Translations under genes and position numbers: made by a program
Shown: positions 22,386 to 28,047 of the stretch, piece after piece
Numbering within the stretch: position 1 is the first letter of the stretch
Layout of the letters: every line of letters starts with the position of its first letter
Notes under the pieces: model-generated
Database searches by the model: none
What the model was told of the DNA's origin: nothing
The model's input: only the letters and a program-made list of their open reading frames with translations
Virus record (IMG/VR): IMGVR_UViG_3300042539_001296
Location: 1-34,685 of that record
Direction: 5' to 3' (one strand)
DNA: 34,685 bases
From: a virus

Positions 22386-22445
22386 TACTAGTATAAAGAA
22401 AGTTAAATAAAGGTTATTTAACGAAAAAAGAAAGGTTAGGTCAAA

Positions 22446-22643
22446 ATGACTAACACTAAAAAAATAGACACAATGAGTTTCCTCATTGACAATGACATCT
22501 GCGTAATGGATAACATCTGCGTATTCTGCTCAATCCGTATGGATGGATGGGATAGGTTCTGCCGTAAGTGTAAAGACTATAAAGGCGTAATGGATGTCTA
22601 TCAAGCCGTAGAAAACTACGGAATAGAAATCCTAGGATTTTAA
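22446..22643 (+). CDS. Small zinc-ribbon protein
   Basis: 65 residues. CVFC at 25-28 and CRKC at 39-42 form a clear Zn ribbon, then a helical tail (VMDVYQAVENYGIEILGF). GAAAGG lies upstream of the ATG. First gene of the rightward micro-gene region. Function unknown; DNA or RNA binding is likely for such ribbons. Confidence 0.65.
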   Translation: MTNTKKIDTMSFLIDNDICVMDNICVFCSIRMDGWDRFCRKCKDYKGVMDVYQAVENYGIEILGF

Positions 22644-22711
22644 TAAAAACTTAATAAATAAAAAACTTAATAAAATAAATTTAACTAACAAAAAAAGAAA
22701 GGTTGTCAAAA

Positions 22712-22891
22712 ATGATAACACTAGAAAATAAAAAGTGCGTAGAGCACAATCCAATGAAATCTGCTATCTCAGAGGTTTCAGATACACAATACACTTTCTG
22801 CCAAGATTGTGAAAATAACATTGAGCGTTGGTATAACGATACTGACCCAGAGCGTCTACCTATGTGGACAGATTGGAAGGTTTCTAAATAA
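22712..22891 (+). CDS. Small Cys-containing protein
   Basis: 59 residues from the ATG at 22712 with AGAAAGG upstream; a TTG at 22703 is a less likely start. C9-x3-H and CQDC make a putative Zn site. Ends with PMWTDWKVSK. Next gene starts in its stop (TAATG). Confidence 0.6.
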   Translation: MITLENKKCVEHNPMKSAISEVSDTQYTFCQDCENNIERWYNDTDPERLPMWTDWKVSK

Positions 22892-23007
22892 TGAACCTTG
22901 ATGAATACAAAAAATTCGTAAATGATAAGCGTTTAATGTCAAAAATTGACGCTATGGCAATTCTTGCAAATACTAGAAAGAAAACTGAGGAAAACAATGA
23001 AAACTAA
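22891..23007 (+). CDS. 38-residue micro-protein
   Basis: MNLDEYKKFVNDKRLMSKID then AMAILANTRKKTEENNEN. Charged and helical. Coupled at its start by TAATG and overlapping the next gene by 11 bases. Confidence 0.55.
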   Translation: MNLDEYKKFVNDKRLMSKIDAMAILANTRKKTEENNEN

Positions 23008-23158
23008 TTTTGAGATTGCACAAGAAATAAATACTCTTGCTAAAAAACACTATGGTGAAATGGATTTAGCATTTTCTTGGGGTTGTGCCCAAGCATTGCT
23101 AACTGTAAAACAATTAGAGTTAATTCTTGGAATACTAAAAGAAAAAGAGGTTGCGTAA
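22997..23158 (+). CDS. Small helical protein, unknown
   Basis: 53 residues from the ATG at 22997 (GAGGAAAA upstream); the open frame reaches 22946 but would overlap the preceding gene more. MKTNFEIAQEINTLAKKHYG then EMDLAFSWGCAQ. Next gene coupled by TAATG. Confidence 0.55.
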   Translation: MKTNFEIAQEINTLAKKHYGEMDLAFSWGCAQALLTVKQLELILGILKEKEVA

Positions 23159-23250
23159 TGAAAGATTTACAAACTAAACTAGATTTGGTTGCTAAAGAGT
23201 TAGAACCAATACTTTGGGATTTACTAGATGAGATTGAGGAAAATAAATGA
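23158..23250 (+). CDS. 30-residue acidic micro-protein
   Basis: MKDLQTKLDLVAKELEPILW then DLLDEIEENK: an amphipathic, coiled-coil-like helix. Both ends overlap neighbours (TAATG at 23156-23160, ATGA at 23247-23250). Confidence 0.5.
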   Translation: MKDLQTKLDLVAKELEPILWDLLDEIEENK

Positions 23251-23336
23251 TTGACTTTTTTGTAAGCGGTAATGCTCTCTTTTGGTTTTCTATGATCTGT
23301 TTAATAAGTGGATTTTATTTATTCGTTACTGAATAA
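23247..23336 (+). CDS. 29-residue membrane micro-protein
   Basis: MIDFFVSGNALFWFSMICLI then SGFYLFVTE: a single membrane helix. Last gene of the operon; a hairpin follows eight bases later. Confidence 0.5.
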   Translation: MIDFFVSGNALFWFSMICLISGFYLFVTE

Positions 23337-23343
23337 ATTTTCC

Positions 23344-23359
23344 CCGAGATTTTCCTCGG
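23344..23359 (+). terminator. CCGAG/CTCGG hairpin
   Basis: CCGAG (23344-23348), loop ATTTTC, CTCGG (23355-23359). No T-run, so it may act through Rho or as an RNA end-protecting hairpin. The same hairpin recurs at 24628, 26145, 27477 and 29683. Confidence 0.5.
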
Positions 23360-23365
23360 CCCGTT

Positions 23366-23381
23366 TGTGGTGTAAATCACA
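23366..23381. promoter_or_regulatory. CRP/GlxR-like palindrome
   Basis: TGTGGTGTAAATCACA, centred about 74.5 bp upstream of the predicted start of the promoter at 23413-23441. Confidence 0.55.
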
Positions 23382-23412
23382 CTAAAAATGTCCGTTTTGT
23401 GCGTGTCTAAAC

Positions 23413-23441
23413 TTGACTTTTTGAGATTTCTCTGCTATACT
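23413..23441 (+). promoter_or_regulatory. Sigma70-type promoter
   Basis: TTGACT (23413-23418), 17-bp spacer, TATACT (23436-23441). Feeds the 34-residue gene at 23491. Confidence 0.7.
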
Positions 23442-23490
23442 TCTAGTATAAAGAAAATTGAGAAAGGTTCTCAAATTGAAAGGAGTCCAA

Positions 23491-23595
23491 ATGGACTATA
23501 ACGACTACTATGATGAAATTTACCTTGAAATTTATGAGGAGTTTGGCGCTGAAAGCGTTTCAGACCCAGCCTACGCTGAATCCCTAAAAAAGTGA
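23491..23595 (+). CDS. 34-residue acidic micro-protein
   Basis: MDYNDYYDEIYLEIYEEFGA then ESVSDPAYAESLKK, strongly acidic and Tyr-rich. AAAGGAG lies at the right distance before the ATG, and its own canonical promoter precedes it, so it is a monocistronic gene. Acidic Tyr-rich mini-proteins of phages can mimic DNA or bind host enzymes; this is a guess. Its stop codon is inside the next CRP-like site. Confidence 0.65.
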   Translation: MDYNDYYDEIYLEIYEEFGAESVSDPAYAESLKK

Positions 23596-23606
23596 TGTAA
23601 ATCACA
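23591..23606. promoter_or_regulatory. CRP/GlxR-like palindrome
   Basis: AGTGATGTAAATCACA. Central TA as in the GlxR consensus. Centre 64.5 bp upstream of the predicted start of the next promoter. Confidence 0.6.
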
Positions 23607-23627
23607 AAAACTAGACGGCGTGTCGTC

Positions 23628-23656
23628 TTGACTTTTTGCCCCTAGTGTGATAGTCT
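23628..23656 (+). promoter_or_regulatory. Sigma70-type promoter with no clear gene
   Basis: TTGACT (23628-23633), 17-bp spacer, TAGTCT (23651-23656). Its transcript would first meet only a five-codon frame (MSLSK at 23696), then the next promoter, so it may make a short leader RNA or feed the 23815 gene. Confidence 0.55.
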
Positions 23657-23696
23657 TACTACATAAGAAAAACTAAATAAAGGACAAATTGGCTAA

Positions 23697-23748
23697 TGAG
23701 CCTAAGCAAATAAATGTGATGTAAATCACAGTGAGCCTTAGCAAATAA
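23697..23748. repeat. Pair of TGAGCCTWAGCAAATAA repeats around a CRP-like site
   Basis: 17-bp copies at 23697-23713 and 23732-23748 flank the palindrome at 23715-23730 almost symmetrically. Each has a start codon overlapping its first base (ATG and GTG) and reads MSLSK then stop. The same repeat occurs four times, inverted, at 21850-22074. Confidence 0.7.
23715..23730. promoter_or_regulatory. CRP/GlxR-like palindrome (best match)
   Basis: TGTGATGTAAATCACA fits TGTGANNTANNTCACA exactly. Centre 64.5 bp upstream of the predicted start of TGTCAG promoter 2. Confidence 0.65.
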
Positions 23749-23758
23749 GTAGCCAAAA

Positions 23759-23780
23759 TGTCAGACCCCTGTGATAGGAT
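23759..23780 (+). promoter_or_regulatory. TGTCAG-N10-TAGGAT promoter 2
   Basis: TGTCAG at 23759, TAGGAT at 23775-23780. Drives the four-gene operon from 23815. Confidence 0.7.
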
Positions 23781-23814
23781 AGTCTTATCACTTAAAAAAA
23801 GAAAGGTGGTTCTA

Positions 23815-24012
23815 ATGAACTACATTGTAACGCTAGAAACCTTTAATGGTTCTACCAAAAAAATCAGCCTGCCCTCAAGAGGTGCGGTTGCTCAATTCAT
23901 CTCAACTTACCCAACACAATTACCTGTTGGCGTATCTGTAAAAGTCGCTTGCGACACTCTAGGAATTAGTGGCACACTTCGTGGCACTTCAAAACTCACT
24001 TACTCAAATTAA
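23815..24012 (+). CDS. Small phage protein, unknown
   Basis: 65 residues from the ATG at 23815, which has GAAAGGTGG upstream; the frame runs back through the promoter and is not used. MNYIVTLETFNGSTKKISLP, then a helix (GAVAQFISTYPTQ) and a strand-rich end. No membrane segment. Function unknown. Confidence 0.65.
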   Translation: MNYIVTLETFNGSTKKISLPSRGAVAQFISTYPTQLPVGVSVKVACDTLGISGTLRGTSKLTYSN

Positions 24013-24032
24013 AGAATAGGAAATAAATAAAA

Positions 24033-24239
24033 ATGATAAAAGTAGAACACGCACTTCGTTTCGTAACAGAGTTTGACGAAACTCATCCAGTGGCACAACA
24101 ATTCTTGCGCCTTGATGATGTTTCTCAAATTCATCTTTTAGAGTCAATGCTAAAGGATTTACTAACTCCAAAACTAAAGCCAGTAATTGATGAAATCAAT
24201 GAGCGAGGCACTTACGCAATTCTTAAGGTGGCAGAATAA
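24033..24239 (+). CDS. Small helical protein, unknown
   Basis: 68 residues (MIKVEHALRFVTEFDETHPV then AQQFLRLDDVSQIHLLESML), acidic and helical, without a membrane segment. Coupled to the next gene by TAATG. Confidence 0.6.
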   Translation: MIKVEHALRFVTEFDETHPVAQQFLRLDDVSQIHLLESMLKDLLTPKLKPVIDEINERGTYAILKVAE

Positions 24240-24424
24240 TGATGACACGAAAAGACTATGTGGCAACTGCTGAAATTCTAAAAAGTTATTCAGGTCTAAT
24301 TGACCAATTTACTTTTGAAGATTTAATCTATGATTTTTCAGATATGTTCTTATCAGATAACCCACGATTTAACCCACTCACTTTTAAAATTGCGTGTGGC
24401 GTAGATATGGAGATGGCTAAATGA
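24239..24424 (+). CDS. Small conserved-type phage protein
   Basis: 61 residues (MMTRKDYVATAEILKSYSGL...). The MTRKDY-x-x-x-A-x-x-(L/I) start and F-x-P-x-x-F-x-x-A-C end match a small protein that recurs in actinophages, of unknown function. Two adjacent ATGs are possible starts (24239 and 24242). Confidence 0.65.
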   Translation: MMTRKDYVATAEILKSYSGLIDQFTFEDLIYDFSDMFLSDNPRFNPLTFKIACGVDMEMAK

Positions 24425-24573
24425 CTTTAGACACTGGAGCAATTGTTTCAATTTTTATTGCGCTAACAATGTGTTGCGTTGTAATTATTTACTCAATGAA
24501 AAATCAAATGCGATTAGAAAAAGAAATTCGCAGATTACAAATTGCGTTGCGAACTGAGCGACTTAAAAAGTAA
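24421..24573 (+). CDS. 50-residue membrane protein with basic tail
   Basis: One membrane helix (AIVSIFIALTMCCVVIIYSM) then a basic, coiled-coil-like end (LEKEIRRLQIALRTERLKK). The ATG overlaps the preceding TGA (ATGA). Could anchor a complex to the membrane. Confidence 0.6.
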   Translation: MTLDTGAIVSIFIALTMCCVVIIYSMKNQMRLEKEIRRLQIALRTERLKK

Positions 24574-24587
24574 ATGAATAGGAATCC

Positions 24588-24610
24588 TGAGCAAGATCTA
24601 AAACTGCTCA
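24588..24610 (+). repeat. CCTGAGCA hairpin, copy a
   Basis: TGAGCA/TGCTCA around an 11-nt loop that ends AAAAC. One of four such elements (also 27957, 29653, 30891), each just after a gene. Confidence 0.65.
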
Positions 24611-24627
24611 AAGTTTCAACTAAAAAT

Positions 24628-24648
24628 CGCCGAAGATTTTCCTCGGCG
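24628..24648 (+). terminator. CGCCGA/TCGGCG hairpin
   Basis: Perfect six-base arms (24628-24633 and 24643-24648) around AGATTTTCC. Part of the recurrent hairpin class. Confidence 0.5.
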
Positions 24649-24672
24649 CATTCGGGCGTGTCGTCCACAGAC

Positions 24673-24681
24673 TTATCCACA
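24673..24681 (+). promoter_or_regulatory. DnaA box
   Basis: TTATCCACA, perfect match to the consensus DnaA box. Confidence 0.6.
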
Positions 24682-24691
24682 GGGCTATTCG

Positions 24692-24707
24692 TGTGAGATT
24701 TATCACA
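24692..24707. promoter_or_regulatory. CRP/GlxR-like palindrome
   Basis: TGTGAGATTTATCACA. Centre about 84.5 bp upstream of the predicted start for the promoter at 24749-24777. Confidence 0.55.
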
Positions 24708-24748
24708 TAGATTGAGCGTCTTACTATTTGGACTTACTGGCTAGTAAT

Positions 24749-24777
24749 TTGATATTTTCTGTCTAATAGGCTAGACT
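24749..24777 (+). promoter_or_regulatory. Sigma70-type promoter
   Basis: TTGATA (24749-24754), 17 bp, TAGACT (24772-24777). Followed by TACATAGTAAG, which also follows a TACACT on the minus strand at 21940-21957. Confidence 0.5.
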
Positions 24778-24830
24778 TACATAGTAAGTAAAAAAGAAAG
24801 TCTATTTACTTTGGGCGTGTCTAGCAGAAA

Positions 24831-24852
24831 TGTCAGACCCCTATGGTAGGAT
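24831..24852 (+). promoter_or_regulatory. TGTCAG-N10-TAGGAT promoter 3
   Basis: TGTCAG at 24831, TAGGAT at 24847-24852. Drives the six-gene operon from 24885. Confidence 0.7.
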
Positions 24853-24884
24853 AGAATTATCAACAAAAAGAAAGAGGTTGGCAA

Positions 24885-25088
24885 ATGTCAGCAAATGTCT
24901 ATACAATAGAACACCTACTAGTAGGAACACAGTATCGCTCCAAGACTTTAACTGGAGAAATTATCTCAGCAGAGATACACCCTAAAGCCGTATGGTATCA
25001 AGGTTGCGAAAGTTATCTAGTGGAAGTGCGCCCTAGTAATTTTGGAAAAGTCGTATGTCGCACAGTAGCAGTAAAGGTAGAGAATTAA
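24885..25088 (+). CDS. Small beta-rich protein, unknown
   Basis: 67 residues (MSANVYTIEHLLVGTQYRSK then TLTGEIISAEIHPKAVWYQG). All-beta in pattern, with a T-x-T-G-x-I core like small SH3-like folds, similar in build to the proteins at 21573 and 27720. GAAAGAGG precedes the ATG. Confidence 0.65.
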   Translation: MSANVYTIEHLLVGTQYRSKTLTGEIISAEIHPKAVWYQGCESYLVEVRPSNFGKVVCRTVAVKVEN

Positions 25089-25089
25089 A

Positions 25090-25242
25090 ATGGGAACAAT
25101 GAAAACACTATACACAGAAATAGAAAATTGCGAAAAATGCTATGGGCAAGGTTGGCAATTTTGGGCACAGGGTGAGGACTTTGATACAGAGTCTTGCGAT
25201 TGTAATCCACACCAATTATTTATCACTAAGGAGAATAACTAA
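25090..25242 (+). CDS. 50-residue Cys-containing protein
   Basis: C14-E-K-C17 and C36-D-C38 with a Trp/Phe-rich middle (GQGWQFWAQ) suggest a small Zn ribbon or rubredoxin-like knuckle. Coupled to the next gene (TAATG at 25242). Confidence 0.6.
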   Translation: MGTMKTLYTEIENCEKCYGQGWQFWAQGEDFDTESCDCNPHQLFITKENN

Positions 25243-25460
25243 TGAACGAATACCTATACGCAGTTACTAGCACTAATGATAGTGAGGCTCAGCCTAAATG
25301 GGTTGGTCGCTATTCTAACGCCCTTGACGCAGTAAATGTCTATAATTCTTTTATTGACCACGGATTTGCGTTAGAGTATCGCACAGTTAATTTATCTGAA
25401 CCTTCAGGTAAATTACACACAAAAATTCTTTATCGTAATGGAAAGGTTGGAGGTAAATAA
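25242..25460 (+). CDS. Small phage protein, unknown
   Basis: 72 residues (MNEYLYAVTSTNDSEAQPKW...), alternating strand and helix with YSNALDAVNVYNSF. Coupled at both ends (TAATG). No recognised family. Confidence 0.6.
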   Translation: MNEYLYAVTSTNDSEAQPKWVGRYSNALDAVNVYNSFIDHGFALEYRTVNLSEPSGKLHTKILYRNGKVGGK

Positions 25461-25600
25461 TGGAATTTTATTCTTTCAACACTTTCATAACTATCCAAGC
25501 AGAAAACTATGATGACGCAATAGATGTCTTTGACTATAAACTAGAAACAGGAATAAACAGAAGCGATGTCTATGTCGCAGAAATTGAGGAAATAAAATAA
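25460..25600 (+). CDS. 46-residue DpnD/PcfM-like small protein
   Basis: MEFYSFNTFITIQAENYDDA then IDVFDYKLETGINRSDVYVA. A strand-helix-strand with A-(E)-x-x-D-A as in the short DpnD/PcfM-type proteins; this match is weak. Coupled at both ends by TAATG. Confidence 0.55.
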   Translation: MEFYSFNTFITIQAENYDDAIDVFDYKLETGINRSDVYVAEIEEIK

Positions 25601-25887
25601 TGGGAAGCATAACAGCAATTGGATTAGCAGATAGCGTGTTAGATTTAGAAACACAATTAGCCTATCACTTACAGGGTAATCACTACCCACCCGTTCCACT
25701 ATCTATGGTTAAGCCTTGTATTGAGGCTATTGACGCTTACTATGATGAGGACTACAATAGATTTATTGCTATGCCTGAAGGCGTATTCTATAAGGGAATG
25801 AGCCACGCACCTGCCCACGCTATTGTAGACCAACACCACTTGTCTTGGTTTATTGACCCAGTAGATGAATATGAAGATGAGGAATAA
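25600..25887 (+). CDS. Small acidic protein, unknown
   Basis: 95 residues (MGSITAIGLADSVLDLETQL...), His- and Asp/Glu-rich, ending VDEYEDEE. No membrane segment or Cys motif. Next gene begins just after its stop. Confidence 0.6.
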   Translation: MGSITAIGLADSVLDLETQLAYHLQGNHYPPVPLSMVKPCIEAIDAYYDEDYNRFIAMPEGVFYKGMSHAPAHAIVDQHHLSWFIDPVDEYEDEE

Positions 25888-25888
25888 A

Positions 25889-26131
25889 ATGACTGCTACA
25901 ATGAATGCTATGGAATTAATACACGCAGATAATCTAACGCCAGATCAGTTAATGATTGGCGATTTAATAAAAACGGGAGATGACATTGTTGAGATTGTTT
26001 TTATTGAAAGTGATTCTACTGGCGATAACTACGCAATTGAAACGCAAAATGAATTTGGTGAAAAAGAAATAATTACTTTTTCTTACACTGATTTAATTTC
26101 TCTTTATGTTTTTTTATATGATGAAGAATAG
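25889..26131 (+). CDS. Small beta-rich protein, unknown
   Basis: 80 residues from the ATG at 25889 with GAGGAATAAA upstream; an earlier in-frame ATG at 25865 overlaps the preceding gene. LTPDQLMIGDLIKTGDDIVE followed by IVFIESDSTGDNYAIET gives a small beta barrel. Last gene of the operon. Confidence 0.6.
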   Translation: MTATMNAMELIHADNLTPDQLMIGDLIKTGDDIVEIVFIESDSTGDNYAIETQNEFGEKEIITFSYTDLISLYVFLYDEE

Positions 26132-26143
26132 TTAAAATTGGGG

Positions 26144-26164
26144 CCCGAGAAAATGCCTCGGCGC
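26144..26164 (+). terminator. CCCGAG/CCTCGG hairpin
   Basis: CCGAG (26145-26149) and CTCGG (26157-26161) around AAAATGC, with flanking G/C. Follows the last gene of the operon. Recurrent hairpin class. Confidence 0.5.
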
Positions 26165-26188
26165 TGATGGGCGTGTCTGTGGACAGAC

Positions 26189-26197
26189 TGTGGATAA
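26189..26197 (-). promoter_or_regulatory. DnaA box
   Basis: TGTGGATAA, the reverse complement of TTATCCACA. Adjacent to a GGGCGTGTC motif. Confidence 0.6.
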
Positions 26198-26285
26198 CTT
26201 TAGTCTACTCACCAGTAACCACTATAAAACTTCTTTAAGATGGCTCATTTTATTTTCCCAGATCCTGGGCGCAGAAAAATTTTTT

Positions 26286-26301
26286 TGTGATTTTAATCAC
26301 A
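26286..26301. promoter_or_regulatory. CRP/GlxR-like palindrome
   Basis: TGTGATTTTAATCACA. Centre 54.5 bp from the ATG at 26348, which is the predicted transcription start. Confidence 0.6.
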
Positions 26302-26311
26302 CGATTTGGAT

Positions 26312-26341
26312 TTGACATTTTTAGGATATGTGTGCTAGTAT
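26312..26341 (+). promoter_or_regulatory. Sigma70-type leaderless promoter
   Basis: TTGACA (26312-26317), 18-bp spacer, TAGTAT (26336-26341), then six bases to the ATG at 26348. Confidence 0.65.
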
Positions 26342-26347
26342 TACTAT

Positions 26348-26494
26348 ATGAAGAAAACAAATGAGGAATTACGCAGGCTTATGGAACTCCGTAGGTCTAA
26401 CGCTGCTTCTGCCGTTCCTTCTAAAAAGGCTTACAACCGTAAAAAATGTCAGTCCGCCCTGCTAGAATATAAATATCAACAAAAAGGAGAATAG
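26348..26494 (+). CDS. 48-residue basic protein, leaderless
   Basis: MKKTNEELRRLMELRRSNAA then SAVPSKKAYNRKKCQS. Very basic. The TSEELRRLM-x-LRRS-x-A pattern resembles small actinophage proteins I recall. Predicted leaderless start. Its 3' half contains TGTCAG promoter 4 for the next gene, so the same DNA encodes protein and a promoter. Confidence 0.65.
   Translation: MKKTNEELRRLMELRRSNAASAVPSKKAYNRKKCQSALLEYKYQQKGE
26447..26468 (+). promoter_or_regulatory. TGTCAG-N10-TAGAAT promoter 4 (inside a gene)
   Basis: TGTCAG at 26447, TAGAAT at 26463-26468, within the 26348-26494 gene. Drives the 26500 gene and probably the gp88-like gene. Confidence 0.65.
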
Positions 26495-26499
26495 CCCCT

Positions 26500-26676
26500 A
26501 TGGGAAATATCGCAGATGAATTCTATGATGAATACTACGCAACAACCTGTCCCTCTTGCCGTGAAAATGCGGTTGATGAATATGAAGAAAAGTGCACTCA
26601 TTGCTTACTAGAAGAAATGTCCGCAACCTATAATGAAGACATTGCTCTAGAAATGAGTCTAGGCCTTGACTACTAA
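26500..26676 (+). CDS. 58-residue zinc-ribbon protein
   Basis: CPSC and CTHC lie 15 residues apart and are flanked by acidic stretches (DEFYDEYYATTCPSC...DEYEEKCTHC). AAAAAGGAG precedes the ATG. It overlaps the start of the gp88-like gene by 11 bases, so the two are coupled. Confidence 0.7.
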   Translation: MGNIADEFYDEYYATTCPSCRENAVDEYEEKCTHCLLEEMSATYNEDIALEMSLGLDY

Positions 26677-27400
26677 TACACTTAAACTAAAACGTTCTAA
26701 CGATAGAAAGGTGGCTAACCTTGTCACAAAAAATGGAAAACAAGCAGCAATCGCAAATACATTCGGCCTACCTGCTGGAAAGGCTTTCTCGTGCCCTGGT
26801 GCCACTAGTGTTTGTGAAAGCGTTTGCTACGCAGGAAAACTTGAAAAACTCTTCAAGGGAGTAAGGGCTAACCTACTACACAATTGGGCCCTGCTCAAAG
26901 ACGCTGATCAATTAACTATGGAGACACTGTTAACTGATATGATTAATGACTTCAAGGCAGACTGTGTAAAGAAAGACGCACCTATGCTATTCCGCATTCA
27001 TTGGGACGGTGACTTCTTTAACGATGAGTATACCAACGCCTGGAAGAATGTAATCACTAACAATCCTGATATTCAATTCTGGGTATATACACGTGTTAAG
27101 GCTGCTGCTCTTATACTTAAGGATGTATCTAATCTATCATTGTATTTTTCTGCTGATAGTGAGAATGTTAAAACTGCCGTTGATCTAAAAATTAATAGCG
27201 GTGTTCGTATGGCATACCTTGCTAAGAATTTTGCTATAGGTCAAGCAGATGTAAAAGAAATGATTGGCCGTCCTGCTGCTAAGTGTCCTGAGAATAATAA
27301 ACAAATTCCACTTATCTCAACTAATGGTAGCGCTTGCGTTTCTTGCTCATTGTGTGTATACTCTAAGAGTGATATCATATTCAGTGCGAGTAAAAAATAA
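26666..27400 (+). CDS. gp88-like phage protein (possible Fe-S or zinc protein)
   Basis: 244 residues from a TTG start inside the preceding gene. FGLPAGKAFSCPGATSVCES then VCYAGK, a Phe-rich middle, and RIHWDGDFFNDEYTNAWKNV followed by I-x-x-N-P-x-I-x-F-W-V-Y-T-R fit the mycobacteriophage gene product 88 family as I remember it. Cysteines at 43, 50 and 54 and a C-terminal C-x-x-C-x-x-C (ACVSCSLC) could form an Fe-S cluster. The family is linked by some annotators to DNA metabolism, but its function is not established. An alternative start is unlikely because no ribosome-binding site suits other codons. Confidence 0.75.
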   Translation: MTTNTLKLKRSNDRKVANLVTKNGKQAAIANTFGLPAGKAFSCPGATSVCESVCYAGKLEKLFKGVRANLLHNWALLKDADQLTMETLLTDMINDFKADCVKKDAPMLFRIHWDGDFFNDEYTNAWKNVITNNPDIQFWVYTRVKAAALILKDVSNLSLYFSADSENVKTAVDLKINSGVRMAYLAKNFAIGQADVKEMIGRPAAKCPENNKQIPLISTNGSACVSCSLCVYSKSDIIFSASKK

Positions 27401-27472
27401 ATGAGCGATTGGTTCTACGTTGCAATGATTTTAATTGTAATGATTAGCATACTAGGAGGATCAGGGAACTAA
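27401..27472 (+). CDS. 23-residue membrane micro-peptide
   Basis: MSDWFYVAMILIVMISILGG then SGN. A single hydrophobic helix. The ATG directly follows the TAA of the gp88-like gene. Too short for certainty, but similar membrane micro-proteins end other operons here (23247). Confidence 0.45.
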   Translation: MSDWFYVAMILIVMISILGGSGN

Positions 27473-27476
27473 AAAT

Positions 27477-27496
27477 CCCCTGAAAATCCTCGGGGG
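27477..27496 (+). terminator. CCCC/GGGG hairpin
   Basis: CCCC (27477-27480) and GGGG (27492-27495) with TGAAAATCCTC between. Follows the micro-peptide gene directly. Recurrent hairpin class. Confidence 0.45.
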
Positions 27497-27537
27497 CCTG
27501 ACCAGTCATTTGTCAAGCCCAACACGCCCATTTACGA

Positions 27538-27553
27538 AGTGATATTTATCACA
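27538..27553. promoter_or_regulatory. CRP/GlxR-like palindrome
   Basis: AGTGATATTTATCACA. Overlaps a TTACGA motif (27533). Centre 63.5 bp upstream of the predicted start at 27609. Confidence 0.6.
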
Positions 27554-27573
27554 CCTGAATTACGAGATTGGAT

Positions 27574-27602
27574 TTGTATTTCTGGGATTTTTTTGCTATA
27601 AT
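27574..27602 (+). promoter_or_regulatory. Sigma70-type promoter
   Basis: TTGTAT (27574-27579), 17 bp, TATAAT (27597-27602). The predicted start is the A of an ATG at 27609, which opens a frame continuous with the 27720 gene. Confidence 0.55.
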
Positions 27603-27666
27603 TATAATATGAAGGAAAAAACCTACATAGTCCAAAATGTGAGATTTTTCTGGCATAATTTGTATT

Positions 27667-27688
27667 TGTCAGTAGGAAATGTTATACT
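27667..27688 (+). promoter_or_regulatory. TGTCAG-N10-TATACT promoter 5
   Basis: TGTCAG at 27667, TATACT at 27683-27688, spacing 10. Drives the 27720 gene. Confidence 0.7.
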
Positions 27689-27719
27689 TGGATTATCAAC
27701 TACAAAAAGGAGAAACAAA

Positions 27720-27887
27720 ATGACAGTAGCAACAAACACATACAAGGTGGGCGACCTCTACACTTCACAGAAGTCAAAGGTGACAGGAACTATCTTGGAA
27801 ATCAAGCCAAACATTGACGGACAGAGCGTTCGTGTTAAGTTAGATGTAAATGGCAACACACGCTGGACAACTTGGACAGCAAAGTAA
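27720..27887 (+). CDS. Small beta-rich protein, unknown (possible longer leaderless form)
   Basis: 55 residues from the ATG at 27720, after AAAAAGGAG. MTVATNTYKVGDLYTSQKSK followed by VTGTILEIKPNIDGQSVRVK is a compact beta barrel. The same frame is open from a leaderless ATG at 27609, giving a possible 92-residue form with a hydrophobic extra N-terminus (FFWHNLYLSVGNVILGL). Two promoters would then make two products. The short form is the safer call. Confidence 0.65.
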   Translation: MTVATNTYKVGDLYTSQKSKVTGTILEIKPNIDGQSVRVKLDVNGNTRWTTWTAK

Positions 27888-27956
27888 TTTAGCACAACGC
27901 TAAAGCAAAACACGCCCCACAGAAATGCGTGTCTAAATAAATAGAGTGGGACAACC

Positions 27957-27979
27957 TGAGCAAGTTGTGAAAAGGCTCA
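27957..27979 (+). repeat. CCTGAGCA hairpin, copy b
   Basis: TGAGC (27957-27961) and GCTCA (27975-27979), 13-nt loop containing GAAAA. Follows the 27720 gene and precedes promoter 6. Confidence 0.55.
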
Positions 27980-27990
27980 CCTAAGTAAAA

Positions 27991-28012
27991 TGTCAGACCC
28001 ACCCCCTATAAT
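27991..28012 (+). promoter_or_regulatory. TGTCAG-N10-TATAAT promoter 6
   Basis: TGTCAG at 27991, TATAAT at 28007-28012. Drives the 28048 gene alone. Confidence 0.7.
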
Positions 28013-28047
28013 AGAAACTAACCCACAAAAAGAAAAGAGAAAAACAA

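Larger units (their letters stand above)
21780..22445. promoter_or_regulatory. Divergent control region between micro-gene clusters
   Basis: About 660 bp without a normal-size gene. Going right it holds four copies of TTATTTGCTAGGCTCA, two CRP/GlxR-type palindromes, a CGGCGTGTCG motif, the four-copy 26-bp array, two more palindrome-like sites and the first TGTCAG promoter. It drives genes leftward from 21779 and rightward from 22446 and is the best candidate for a main control site of the early genes. Confidence 0.6.

Noticed and set aside
27609-27887. 92-residue protein from the ATG at 27609 as the main product
   Set aside because: The internal promoter and strong ribosome-binding site before 27720 favour the 55-residue form; the long form is kept only as a possibility.
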